DNA of 64,000 nucleotides from PRO6 sp035565775. Its GTDB lineage: Bacteria; Pseudomonadota; Alphaproteobacteria; Rhizobiales; Xanthobacteraceae. Each line of letters begins with the position of its first letter. The first letter of the stretch is position 1. This document shows, piece after piece, positions 51,128-59,037 of the stretch. The notes beneath the pieces are model-generated. The model had not been told where the DNA came from. It saw nothing but the letters and a program-made list of their open reading frames with translations, and did no database searches. The DNA lies in contig DATMRW010000021.1 in assembly GCA_035565775.1 (NCBI GenBank), positions 558,001 through 622,000 of the forward strand, in the 5' to 3' direction. A program made the translations under genes and the position numbers.

Positions 51128-52786
51128 TCACTGCAGGCGCGGAGGCGGCACCGTGATCCGCCCGGTCCGCATCATCTCCGCGCGGTCGACCACCGTCTCC
51201 ATCGGCGCACTCAGCTCGTAGACGAAGCTCACATCGGTAAAATAGCGCCGAGCAGTGCCGCCGAGCGCTTCCGGGGCCACGCGATCGAGCAGCGTCACAC
51301 TGAACTCGGAATCCGGCCGCCTAGTCTTCTCGCTGGTGTTGAACTCCTCCCAGCGGAAATCGAGATGCGGGTCCGGCCCCTCGGTCACGTGCCAGCGCGC
51401 GACGATCTCGGGGTGACTGCCGACCAGCGAATGCCCCTCGTCGGAATGCGAGGCAAGCTCGAAGAACAGCAGCGACAGGCTTTGCGCCGCGCGCGCCGAG
51501 ATCGTGATGTCGGGGCCGTCGATGGCGATGCGATCCGCATTCGGAATCGCCCGCGGCTCGAACAGGCCGCGAAGCCTGACACCCTGCCATTGGCTCTCGC
51601 TGAGCAGCGAGATGACGTTCGACATCGCATGAATGCGGCCGATCAGCATCTCGCGCGACACGTCGATGTCGGCGCTGTTGCGCAGCGTGCGGGTGACGAT
51701 CGACTGGATCACCGCGAGAATGTTGTTCACGCGATGATTCAGCTCGTCGATCACCGCCGTCAGCCGCCGCTCATAGCTGATCCGCGTCGCGACCTCGCGG
51801 CTGAGCCGCAGGTTGTTGAAGGCGACATAGCCGAACAGCCCGCACACGACGCTCGTGAGCGCAAGGCCGATCAAAGCGACAATCGCCGCCAGCTCCTTGG
51901 CGCGCTTCACCGTGTCGGTCTTCGGATAGTAGGCCAGCGACCAGTCGCGCCCGCCGAACGTCATCGTCCGCAGGATCGGCGGCGCCGGCCCTTTATGCAC
52001 GGCGACCTGTTGCACGTTGCCGTCGCTGTCTGTGATGAATTCCTTGCCCGGCGCGACGGCATCGCGCAGCGCCACCGAGAACAGCGACATCTCGTCGTTG
52101 GCAAGCATCAACGGCGCGAGCCGGTAAGAGAAGGTGATGAATCCCAGCACCTTCGAGCCGACATCGGTATCGACGATCACCGGCGCGGCCAGCGCAATTC
52201 CTATCGGTCCGTCGGGACGGATCAAAGGGGTCGGATCGGAGGCAATCGGCTTCTTGCTGGCAACCGCACGCCGGAGCACCGAGGCGATTCCGGGAATCCT
52301 GTCGACTGCGCGACCGGGCCACATTGCAGCCTCGGGCGAGCGCGGCTCGATATCCATCACGACGTCGATCGGGCCTTTCAGGGTCTCGCGATCGAGCTTG
52401 CTGCCGTCCGGCGTGACGATTTTTGTGTTGGCAAAACCGGCACTGGCGAGCTCCGCCTCGGCGGTATCGATCTCGTCCGGCGCGACCCGGGCGATCCACT
52501 TGGCCAGCACAAAATCGGTCTTGAAGGCGTAGATCGAGGGGCGCAGCGGCTGCAGGACGTTGGCCTTCACCAGTGACGGCGACTGGAAGATCCCGACCGC
52601 GACGCGGGTCAGCAGTTCGCGTTCGCTCAAGCGCTCCTGAACCAGGCCGGAATGAATGTCGATCGCCCGCGCCAGCGCGATCCGATCGATCGACTGCTCC
52701 TGATCGAACACGCGATAGGCCGCCAAGCCCGAGACGAATGCCCCGACCAGCGCCAGCAACGCGATGATGAAACCCAATCGGAGCAA
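51128..52786 (-). CDS. CHASE-domain sensor protein with degenerate HWE/HisKA_2 histidine kinase
   Basis: A 552-residue membrane sensor. TM1 is at residues ~4-24; a periplasmic CHASE domain spans ~45-270; TM2 is at ~300-322 (LAAIVALIGLALTSVVCGLF). The dimerisation H box ELNHRVNNILAVIQSIVTRT keeps the phospho-His at about residue 351. In the ATPase part, the usual HELATNA N box reads FELASHSDEGHSL, without the Mg-binding Asn, and the G box is eroded. RWEEF recalls the HWE signature. So it is probably catalytically weak or inactive and acts as a receptor or scaffold. TTG start, weakly supported. A 7-bp hairpin overlaps the stop. Confidence 0.78.
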   Translation of the reverse strand: MLRLGFIIALLALVGAFVSGLAAYRVFDQEQSIDRIALARAIDIHSGLVQERLSERELLTRVAVGIFQSPSLVKANVLQPLRPSIYAFKTDFVLAKWIARVAPDEIDTAEAELASAGFANTKIVTPDGSKLDRETLKGPIDVVMDIEPRSPEAAMWPGRAVDRIPGIASVLRRAVASKKPIASDPTPLIRPDGPIGIALAAPVIVDTDVGSKVLGFITFSYRLAPLMLANDEMSLFSVALRDAVAPGKEFITDSDGNVQQVAVHKGPAPPILRTMTFGGRDWSLAYYPKTDTVKRAKELAAIVALIGLALTSVVCGLFGYVAFNNLRLSREVATRISYERRLTAVIDELNHRVNNILAVIQSIVTRTLRNSADIDVSREMLIGRIHAMSNVISLLSESQWQGVRLRGLFEPRAIPNADRIAIDGPDITISARAAQSLSLLFFELASHSDEGHSLVGSHPEIVARWHVTEGPDPHLDFRWEEFNTSEKTRRPDSEFSVTLLDRVAPEALGGTARRYFTDVSFVYELSAPMETVVDRAEMMRTGRITVPPPRLQ

Positions 52787-52926
52787 TGCAGGATATCCGG
52801 AATGCCTACCCCATAGCTGTACAACCGTGAGGAAACACCTAACGGTTGGTAAGCCCTAGGACAGTCAAATTCCCAGCCGCCGATTGGTTCCAGAGGCTGG
52901 AACAAATTCTGTGCAGAATATGTCGA

Positions 52927-53103
52927 TCAATGGAGGACCGCCGTCAACGCCGGCGAATGCTCATTGATCACAATGCCATAGGCCGAGTTGTAGGGCAGGC
53001 CGTATTGGGCTTGCGCGTGAGAGCGCATCAGGATGAGGCCAATAACGAGCGCGATGATCCCGCCCAGGATCAAGGCCAGAAATAGAAAACCGTAATCGCG
53101 CAT
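52927..53103 (-). CDS. 58-residue single-span membrane protein
   Basis: A short frame starts MRDYGFLFLALILGGIIALV and continues IGLILMRSHAQAQYGLPYNS to a stop at 52927. One long transmembrane helix (residues 5-26) is followed by a polar tail ending AVLH. Codon use is like that of neighbouring genes and the hydrophobic pattern is clean. The ribosome site is weak (GACGG). It is upstream of the sensor gene on the same strand, 141 bases away. I do not recognise the family. Confidence 0.6.
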   Translation of the reverse strand: MRDYGFLFLALILGGIIALVIGLILMRSHAQAQYGLPYNSAYGIVINEHSPALTAVLH

Positions 53104-53556
53104 TTGCCGTCATCAATTTCGACCCCTGAATGCCTAACGGCGATGCTGCCAACGCGTTCCCTGCAAATGCATTACCTTCAGCTAATCGGTTCGCTGCAAA
53201 GCCACGTGTCGTTTTCTCGAATCGCCAGCGGGGGAAAACCGCCAATGCGACAGGCGGTTCCCTCCCCGACACTCGCCACCTCGCGCGGACAGGGCAGAGG
53301 GCCGCCACGGCGCGAGCGGCAAATCTCAGGATTTGTCTTGAAACATCGCGATATGTGTTCCATATCAGCGCGGCGACCTTGAGATTCATCGGGTCTTTGC
53401 GAGCTGCGTGTTCCGATACCGTTCTGACAACGGTTTCTGGCTTGCCCCTTTACGCCAAGCAAATTGACGCCCCATACACGCGGGTGTCCCGACGCCCGCT
53501 GCCATCTGGTGCATCTGCCGGATGCGCGCTTTCGGTATTATGGAAAGAATTAACTT
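53104..53556. other. Intergenic region upstream of rhlE
   Basis: About 450 bases with no gene I can support. An open frame on the plus strand runs through it into rhlE in another frame but has no codon bias or start. The last 60 bases become AT-rich (around 53535-53555) and should hold the rhlE promoter or a cold-shock type leader. Confidence 0.4.
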
Positions 53557-54951
53557 TTGACCTCCTTTCAGGATTTCGGCCTCGCCGATCCAATTTCTCG
53601 CGCTCTTCGGGAAGAGAACTACACGAACCCGACGCCGATTCAGGCTCAGACCATTCCTCTTGCCATTGCGGGCCGCGACGTCGTCGGCATTGCCCAGACC
53701 GGCACCGGCAAGACCGCGGCTTTCGCCATTCCCATTCTCAACCGCCTGCTCGAGAACCGCGTCCGCGTCCATCCCAAGAGCTGCCGGATCCTCGTCCTCA
53801 GCCCGACCCGCGAACTGTCCGGCCAGATCCTCGACAGCTTCAACGCCTATGGCCGCCACATGCGCATCACCTCGGCGCTGGCGATCGGCGGCGTGCCGAT
53901 GGGCCGGCAGGTCCGCTCTCTGATGGGCGGCGTCGAGGTCCTCGTCGCCACGCCGGGCCGCCTGCTCGATCTCGTGCAGAGCAACGGCCTGAAGCTCAAC
54001 CAGGTCGAGTTCTTCGTCCTCGACGAGGCCGACCGGATGCTCGACATGGGCTTCATCCAGGACATCCGCAAAATCGTCGCCAAGCTGCCGATGCGGCGCC
54101 AGACCCTGCTGTTCTCGGCCACCATGCCGAAGGACATCGCGGAACTCGCCGAGACGATGCTCCGCGACCCGGCGCGCGTCGCCGTCACGCCGGTATCCTC
54201 AACCGTCGACCGGATCGCGCAGCGCATCCTGCAGGTCGACCACAGCGCCAAGCCGACCCTCTTGGCAAAAATCCTTTCCGAGGAACCGGTCGATCGCGCG
54301 CTGGTGTTTACGCGCACTAAGCACGGCGCCGACAAGGTGGTGAAGAGTCTGGCTAAGGCCGGCATCGCCGCCAACGCCATCCACGGCAACAAGTCGCAGA
54401 ACCATCGCGAGCGCGTGCTGGCGGCATTCCGCTCCGGCGAGGTTCGCACGCTGGTCGCCACCGACATCGCGGCGCGCGGCATCGACGTCGACGGCGTCAG
54501 CCATGTGGTGAACTTCGATCTGCCCAACGTGCCGGAAACCTATGTCCACCGCATCGGGCGCACCGCGCGCGCTGGCGCGCAGGGCGTTGCGATTTCCCTC
54601 TGTGCGGGATCGGATGAGCATGCCTATCTGCGTGACATCGAAAAGTTGATTCGCATCAGCCTGCCGAAGGAAGACCTTCGCACGCCAGGTTTGAAGGACT
54701 CAGCGCCGCCGGCGCAAAACCGCTCCGGCCGTCCGCAGCAGCATAACGGCAACCGCAGCAAAGACGGCGCGGCGGGTGCCAAGGCCTCACGGCGCCGGAA
54801 TCGTCCCGGCTCCGCTGGGGCTTCGACCAACCGCCACACACCCGGACGCCCTCAACAGGCCGAGGGAAATGACGGAATTCAAGGCGTCGGGTTCTTGCAT
54901 CGCGCAAGCCGCCCTGCGAAATCCAAAACCAATCATCGTCCCCAGCACTGA
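53557..54951 (+). CDS. rhlE: DEAD-box RNA helicase (RhlE-like)
   Basis: A 464-residue ATP-dependent RNA helicase. Motifs in order: Q motif around FGLADPISRAL and NPTPIQAQ; I GIAQTGTGKTAAF; Ia SPTRELSGQI; II FVLDEADRMLDMGF; III LFSATMP; V ATDIAARGIDVDGV; VI VHRIGRTARAG. The ~95-residue C-terminal tail is basic, rich in Arg/Asn/Gln/Pro, for RNA binding. RhlE-type helicases unwind RNA in ribosome assembly and cold adaptation. TTG start after GGAAAG. infA follows after 25 bases and cspA further on, forming a cold-response group. Confidence 0.93.
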   Translation: MTSFQDFGLADPISRALREENYTNPTPIQAQTIPLAIAGRDVVGIAQTGTGKTAAFAIPILNRLLENRVRVHPKSCRILVLSPTRELSGQILDSFNAYGRHMRITSALAIGGVPMGRQVRSLMGGVEVLVATPGRLLDLVQSNGLKLNQVEFFVLDEADRMLDMGFIQDIRKIVAKLPMRRQTLLFSATMPKDIAELAETMLRDPARVAVTPVSSTVDRIAQRILQVDHSAKPTLLAKILSEEPVDRALVFTRTKHGADKVVKSLAKAGIAANAIHGNKSQNHRERVLAAFRSGEVRTLVATDIAARGIDVDGVSHVVNFDLPNVPETYVHRIGRTARAGAQGVAISLCAGSDEHAYLRDIEKLIRISLPKEDLRTPGLKDSAPPAQNRSGRPQQHNGNRSKDGAAGAKASRRRNRPGSAGASTNRHTPGRPQQAEGNDGIQGVGFLHRASRPAKSKTNHRPQH

Positions 54952-54976
54952 TTCAATTTCGATCTGGAGAACTTGA

Positions 54977-55258
54977 ATGGCCAAAGAAGAACTGATCCAG
55001 TTCGAAGGACTGGTCACCGAAATCCTGCCCGATGCGCGCTATCGCGTCCAACTCGATACCGGACACGAGATCATCGCCTACACCGCGGGCAAGATGAAAA
55101 AGAACCGCATCAAAACCCTCGCGGGAGATCGCGTAACGGTTGAAATGTCGCCATACGACCTAGATAAGGGGCGTCTGATCTTCCGTCACAAGGACGAGCG
55201 GGCGGGCACTTTCACGCCCCGTAGCGGGCCACCGCGCGGTCAATTTCGTCGGCGATAA
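54977..55258 (+). CDS. infA: Translation initiation factor IF-1 (C-terminally extended)
   Basis: A 93-residue OB-fold protein that binds the ribosomal A site during initiation. The core MAKEELIQFEGLVTEILPDA through the AYTAGKMKKNRIKTLAGDRV and VEMSPYDLDKGRLIFRHK segments is canonical. Standard IF-1 is about 72 residues; this one has a ~20-residue basic Arg/Pro/Gly tail (from DERAGTF to FRRR). Position next to rhlE and cspA suggests a cold-linked IF-1, and another copy may exist elsewhere. Confidence 0.92.
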   Translation: MAKEELIQFEGLVTEILPDARYRVQLDTGHEIIAYTAGKMKKNRIKTLAGDRVTVEMSPYDLDKGRLIFRHKDERAGTFTPRSGPPRGQFRRR

Positions 55259-55269
55259 CAAGTGTTTGC

Positions 55270-55293
55270 AGGCCACTATCTGGCCTTGCTCCC
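55270..55293 (+). terminator. Weak hairpin after infA
   Basis: AGGCCA-CTATC-TGGCCT forms a 6-bp stem followed by TGCTCCC. It starts 11 bases after the infA stop. It may be a weak terminator separating infA from the cspA leader at 55294-55492. Confidence 0.35.
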
Positions 55294-55492
55294 GTGCCGA
55301 AAAAATCGAATCAGTCAGGATTGTTTCGGGTTGAATTCTCGAATATCATCGACTGATCGATTTTCGGCCGGACGACATTAGCTATCCACCGGTACAGCCG
55401 GTTTAGACGCTGACGACCTCTCCTAAAATTCGATATCACCAGCCTGGCTCTAACAGGCTTATACACGACTTATATCGAGAAGGGACTTCCCC

Positions 55493-55705
55493 GTGAGCAT
55501 GGGAACCGTGAAGTGGTTTAACGCGACTAAGGGTTATGGTTTTATCCAGCCGGACGATGGTGGTAACGACGTGTTCGTGCACATCAGCGCCGTCGAGCGC
55601 GCTGGCCTCGGAACTCTCCGCGAGGGCCAGAAGATCAGCTACGAGATCGTTGCTGATCGCCGCTCCGGCAAATCCTCCGCGGACAACCTCCGCGCCGCCG
55701 GCTGA
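55493..55705 (+). CDS. cspA: CspA-family cold shock protein
   Basis: A 70-residue single-stranded nucleic acid chaperone. RNP1 (NATKGYGFIQPDD) and RNP2 (NDVFVHISAVER) are present with GTVKWFN at the start. The GTG at 55493 gives the rhizobial N-terminus MSMGTVKW and follows GAAGGGACTTCCCC; the ATG at 55499 is possible. The ~200-base AT-richer upstream leader is as expected for a cold-responsive mRNA. Strong terminator downstream. Confidence 0.93.
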   Translation: MSMGTVKWFNATKGYGFIQPDDGGNDVFVHISAVERAGLGTLREGQKISYEIVADRRSGKSSADNLRAAG

Positions 55706-55740
55706 TCCAGCTCGCGTTAAGCGACTGAGTTCAACGAACG

Positions 55741-55773
55741 AAAGGGCCGTGCGTCGCATGGCCCTTTTTTGTT
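55741..55773 (+). terminator. Rho-independent terminator of cspA
   Basis: AAAGGGCC and GGCCCTTT form an 8-bp stem with an 11-base loop, followed by TTTGTTTTCC. It starts 36 bases after the stop. It may also serve the minus-strand pilus genes that end at 55804. Confidence 0.88.
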
Positions 55774-55803
55774 TTCCGGCTCGCACCACCGGCGAAGGCT
55801 GGA

Positions 55804-56403
55804 TCAGCTCTTCGGGCAGGTCTTCGTCTTGTAGAGCACGCAGTCGGAAAACCGCGGCTCAAAAAACTGCCGTTCCGAGAGCGTGATCCCCTGCCCTAGA
55901 AGATAGGGCACGGTGGGCGTGTAGAGGTATTCGACCTCGCCCCAGATCAGGTAGCGGTTGACCCGCTTGAGATCCTCGGGAATGTCGACGATGCCCGTCG
56001 CACGGCCCGTGGTGGGGCCGCCCTTTGCCCAACCCTTGCTCCAGACGACTCGGGCAACCTTCTTGTCGTCGACATAGATCTGCGAGATCGTCGCCTTGAG
56101 CGGCGTCGACGGATAGGGCGAGAGGATCGCGCCGCCGGCCGCAAAGCTGTTGGTGAAGTCGGGGTCATCCACCGAGGGCGCCCGCGAAATCAGATCCGAC
56201 AACGTGCTCGCCGTGATCGTCACCTTCCGTTTGAGGGCAACCGCATCGAACACCTCGACCATGCCGAGAAACAGCAGCAGCATCATCGGCAGGATCATGA
56301 CGAACTCGACCGCCGCAAGCCCGCTGCGATCGCGCCGGAAGCGGCCGAGTGACGTCACCATGCGCGAGCGTCTGTCCTGCATTCGGCTGCCAACAATCTT
56401 CAT
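55804..56403 (-). CDS. TadE/TadG-like minor pilin
   Basis: A 199-residue protein of the Flp/Tad system. A basic start (DRRSRMVTSLGRFRRDRSGL) is followed by the prepilin-like hydrophobic stretch AAVEFVMILPMMLLLFLGMV with the conserved Glu after the cleavage-type Gly. The C-terminal domain is secreted and has one Cys pair (FSDCVLYKTKTCPKS). Minor pilins of this type help initiate or anchor the Flp pilus. ATG 56403 follows GGTGGAAAGCG; an alternative ATG at 56433 is six bases after the preceding gene. Confidence 0.85.
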   Translation of the reverse strand: MKIVGSRMQDRRSRMVTSLGRFRRDRSGLAAVEFVMILPMMLLLFLGMVEVFDAVALKRKVTITASTLSDLISRAPSVDDPDFTNSFAAGGAILSPYPSTPLKATISQIYVDDKKVARVVWSKGWAKGGPTTGRATGIVDIPEDLKRVNRYLIWGEVEYLYTPTVPYLLGQGITLSERQFFEPRFSDCVLYKTKTCPKS

Positions 56404-56439
56404 CGCTTTCCACCGCCCCGTCATCATGCTCATTGCCGA

Positions 56440-56994
56440 TCACTCGAACGGTTCGTTGCGGAACGCCGCGGTCGCCGAAAGCAGCCGCTGATTGCCCGCG
56501 AGATTCGACATGTTCCAGCCGAGGCCGGTGACGATCAGCGGCCATTGGTAGAACACCCGGACAACGACGATGTCGCCGGCATGGCCGGGGTCATATTGTG
56601 TATCGTCCACGAACTTTCTGTTCTCGGCGTCGATCGGCGGCGTCAGATTGATTGCCTGGAAAGATGGAAAGCTCCGGACGTCGATGAAGATGCCGTTGCT
56701 GCAATCGAACAGAGCCACTACGCGCTCGCAGAGCGCAGCCTTGAACTGTTCCTTGGTGAGCTTCTTTTCCTGCGCCTGGCCGGTGAGAATGAGCCGCGCG
56801 CTGTCGCCGGTCACGGTTTCCAGCACCTGGCTGGCGAAAAACACCAGCGCCGTCTCCAGGATCGCGAACAGCAGGCCAAAGAAGATCGGCGCGACCAGCG
56901 CGAACTCGACTGCTGCCGATCCGCCAGCCTGCCGGCGGAAACGGCCCATCATCAACCCGGATCCAATTTTATGCGCTGTAGGCGACGGCGCCAT
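56440..56994 (-). CDS. TadE-like minor pilin
   Basis: A 184-residue pseudopilin-like protein. GGSAAVEFALVAPIFFGLLF is the hydrophobic TadE signature with the +5 Glu equivalent. The soluble part has a Cys pair (KAALCERVVALFDCSNG). It lies directly upstream of the second TadE/G gene (gap 6-36 bases), forming an operon. GAGGAATGTCAG before the ATG at 56994 sets the start. A CtrA-like box lies 96-110 bases upstream. Confidence 0.87.
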   Translation of the reverse strand: MAPSPTAHKIGSGLMMGRFRRQAGGSAAVEFALVAPIFFGLLFAILETALVFFASQVLETVTGDSARLILTGQAQEKKLTKEQFKAALCERVVALFDCSNGIFIDVRSFPSFQAINLTPPIDAENRKFVDDTQYDPGHAGDIVVVRVFYQWPLIVTGLGWNMSNLAGNQRLLSATAAFRNEPFE

Positions 56995-57089
56995 CTGACA
57001 TTCCTCGGGAGCTGCCCATACACAAGGCAGTATACTTATGAGGAATTGTCGAAGTGTTTCGACTGATGCCTAAAACCGCAACCCGCGCA

Positions 57090-57104
57090 TCAACCATCTG
57101 TTAA
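57090..57104 (-). promoter_or_regulatory. CtrA-like box upstream of the tadE pair
   Basis: On the minus strand TTAA-N7-TTGA (57104 down to 57090) differs by one base from the CtrA full site TTAA-N7-TTAA. It lies 96-110 bases before the tadE-like ATG and just after the end of the CpaC-N-like gene. CtrA controls pilus genes in Caulobacter. The site is a prediction. Confidence 0.4.
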
Positions 57105-57137
57105 CGATTGCGATCCGCTCCGAGGCCTTTGCGAAGT

Positions 57138-57635
57138 TTACTTCGCGCCGATCTGGTTGCTGATCGCGCCGGCCTGCTCCAGCGCACCCGCAAAGTAACC
57201 CTTCTCATCGCCGAGGGTCACACGCTTCTCGCACGATGGCGCGCAGCTATAGGACTCGCGGTTCAGGCCGCGATAGACCGTCACGAGGCTGCTGTCGGCC
57301 GGCCCCTCGACCTGAATCACCCGGTCGATCAGCACCGTGCCGCTACGGTCCACCGCAATCACGTTGGTTGCACCATACCCCTTGCCGGTCACGACCACAG
57401 TGCCGCCGGCCTGGAGCGAGACGTCGGCGATCAACGGGTTGCCGACAACGATGGTGGCGACGTTCTCCGGCAGCTTGATGAGCTTGGCCTGGTCGACCAC
57501 GACATTGATGGTGTCTTCGGTTGCGGCCGAGGCACCCACGATCCACCCCGGTGCGGCGGCGAAAAGAGCCAAGGCGGCAGCCGTGCCCGCACCCATCACC
57601 GCCCGTGCGGCGCCGCGCACCATCGTCAAAGACAT
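57138..57635 (-). CDS. Pilus assembly protein with stand-alone CpaC N-terminal domain
   Basis: A 165-residue secreted protein. Signal peptide in residues ~1-38 (GAGTAAALALFAAAPGWIVG, then ASA-AT). The mature part resembles the first domain of CpaC secretins: VVVDQAKLIKLPENVATIVV, VTGKGYGATNVIAVDRSG. No secretin barrel follows; instead a tail with two Cys (YSCAPSCEKR). It may be a periplasmic partner of the secretin. Start from CGGAGGCGGCT. Transcribed towards the tadE pair, 143 bases away. Confidence 0.82.
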   Translation of the reverse strand: MSLTMVRGAARAVMGAGTAAALALFAAAPGWIVGASAATEDTINVVVDQAKLIKLPENVATIVVGNPLIADVSLQAGGTVVVTGKGYGATNVIAVDRSGTVLIDRVIQVEGPADSSLVTVYRGLNRESYSCAPSCEKRVTLGDEKGYFAGALEQAGAISNQIGAK

Positions 57636-57671
57636 AGCCGCCTCCGAAAGTCTGGCCGGGCTAACACGCAA

Positions 57672-58071
57672 CTGGCCCCGGCCATCGCCTTTAAGGGACT
57701 ATGCCGAAGATTGGTGAATGAAGCACAAACAGGAACAAGGGCTGAGAGAAGCAAAGTTTCAGGCGGCCGCCCCAAGCCGTCTTGTACAAGACGTCCGCAA
57801 TTCGCGACCAGTTTTGACGAAAATTGTCGATTCCGCTGATGAATCAGCCTCTAAGCAACGATCCGCGAAAGCCGATGACGGCAATTGGCTAAAATGCTTT
57901 CGAATTAAAAAACGCAATGTTTACCGTGAGTAATAACACGGCAATCCGGTGGTATTTCTGCATTCGAATTAACTGAGGCGCAATCGTCGTCCTCTATGAT
58001 CAGGGCATGGTCAGGGGCGCCTCAGCATTGCAACCAGATCATGGTTCAACCTCGATTTGATGGAGTTTCAG
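57672..58071. other. Divergent promoter region between the pilus gene sets
   Basis: A 400-base region. The right half (57840-57990) is the most AT-rich part of the window and includes TTAA at 57905 and TTAAC at 57969, loose matches to CtrA half sites. It must hold the flp pilin promoter. A short open frame near 57718-57933 looks random. No other gene was seen. Confidence 0.5.
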
Positions 58072-58245
58072 ATGAAGAATCTCGTTTCGCGTTTCGTCAA
58101 GGACGAGTCCGGTGCCACCGCCATCGAGTATGGCCTGATCGCCGCCGGCATCGCGCTCGCGATCATCACCGTCGTCTACAGCCTCGGTGATCAGTTGAAG
58201 GCCAAGTTCACGGATGTTGAGACCAAGCTCAACACCGCTCGGTGA
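58072..58245 (+). CDS. flp: Flp family type IVb pilin
   Basis: A 57-residue major pilin precursor. The leader MKNLVSRFVKDESGA is cut by the CpaA peptidase after Gly; the mature pilin begins ATAIEYGLIAAGIALAIITV with the conserved Glu-Tyr pair (+4/+5). TGGAGTTTCAG precedes the ATG. It is monocistronic, with a strong terminator right after, as expected for a highly expressed structural subunit. Confidence 0.95.
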   Translation: MKNLVSRFVKDESGATAIEYGLIAAGIALAIITVVYSLGDQLKAKFTDVETKLNTAR

Positions 58246-58269
58246 GCTTACCTAGCGCGTTGCGCCTTC

Positions 58270-58302
58270 AAAGGCCCCGGCACACCGGGGCCTTTTGCTT
58301 TT
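58270..58302 (+). terminator. Rho-independent terminator of flp
   Basis: AAAGGCCCCGG-CACA-CCGGGGCCTTT is a perfect 11-bp stem with a tetraloop, followed by TGCTTTTTG. It starts 25 bases after the pilin stop. Confidence 0.92.
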
Positions 58303-58392
58303 TGCGCTCCCTGCTTGAGCCGATCGTTAACCCGCAGCGGATACAGTTGTCCCGACGCCGCAACGACACGCCTCTGTGACGCAGCATTTGCC

Positions 58393-58914
58393 ATGATCCT
58401 TGACCTGCTCCGCCTGCTCTTGTTCCCGGCTCTGATGGCTTTCGCAGCGGCCAGCGACCTGCTGACCATGACCATCTCCAACCGCATCTCGCTCCTTTTG
58501 GTTGCCGGTTTCTTCCTGCTGGCGGTCTTGAGCGGGATGAGCCTTGAGGCCATTGCGATGCACTGCGCGGCGGGGCTTGTCGTGCTCACCGCGACCTTTA
58601 CCTGCTTCGCATTCGGCTGGATCGGCGGTGGCGACGCCAAGATGGCGGCGGCAACGGCGCTCTGGTTCGGCTTCGCACACCTGCTCGAATATCTTTTGAT
58701 CGCCTCCGTGCTGGGCGGGGTGCTGACGCTGCTTCTGCTCCAGGCGCGGCAATGGCCCCTGCCCGGCTTTCTCGCAAGCCAGCCATGGATTTTGCGCCTT
58801 CACCATAAAGAGACCGGCATTCCCTATGGCATTGCGCTGGCGGCAGGCGCGCTCGCGGTCTACCCCGGAACGCTCTGGGTCGCCGGGATCGATCCCAGCC
58901 GCTTCATGCTGTGA
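58393..58914 (+). CDS. cpaA: Flp prepilin peptidase CpaA/TadV
   Basis: A 173-residue type IV prepilin aspartic peptidase with about five or six membrane helices. The catalytic Asp residues are in AFAAASDLLTMTISN and in the GxGD-type motif FGWIGGGDAKMAAATAL. It removes the leader from Flp pilin and TadE/F. ATG at 58393 chosen; the frame to 58315 is unsupported. A TTAACCC motif at 58327 lies 66 bases upstream. Confidence 0.92.
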   Translation: MILDLLRLLLFPALMAFAAASDLLTMTISNRISLLLVAGFFLLAVLSGMSLEAIAMHCAAGLVVLTATFTCFAFGWIGGGDAKMAAATALWFGFAHLLEYLLIASVLGGVLTLLLLQARQWPLPGFLASQPWILRLHHKETGIPYGIALAAGALAVYPGTLWVAGIDPSRFML

Positions 58915-58957
58915 CCTTTCGGGGTTTCCCAGTTCGGGACAGCTTGGATACCGCTCA

Positions 58958-58965
58958 TTAACCAT
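58958..58965 (+). promoter_or_regulatory. CtrA half-site upstream of cpaBCDEF
   Basis: TTAACCAT, a known CtrA 8-mer type, lies 72 bases before the cpaB ATG in the only noncoding gap of this region. It suggests cell-cycle control of the pilus assembly operon, as in Caulobacter. Prediction only. Confidence 0.4.
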
Positions 58966-59037
58966 GCCTTGACGAATATCGCCTAGCTTTCGGGGGACCG
59001 ACGGAAACGTCGCGATGTCTTACGGAAAGCGAAGCCC

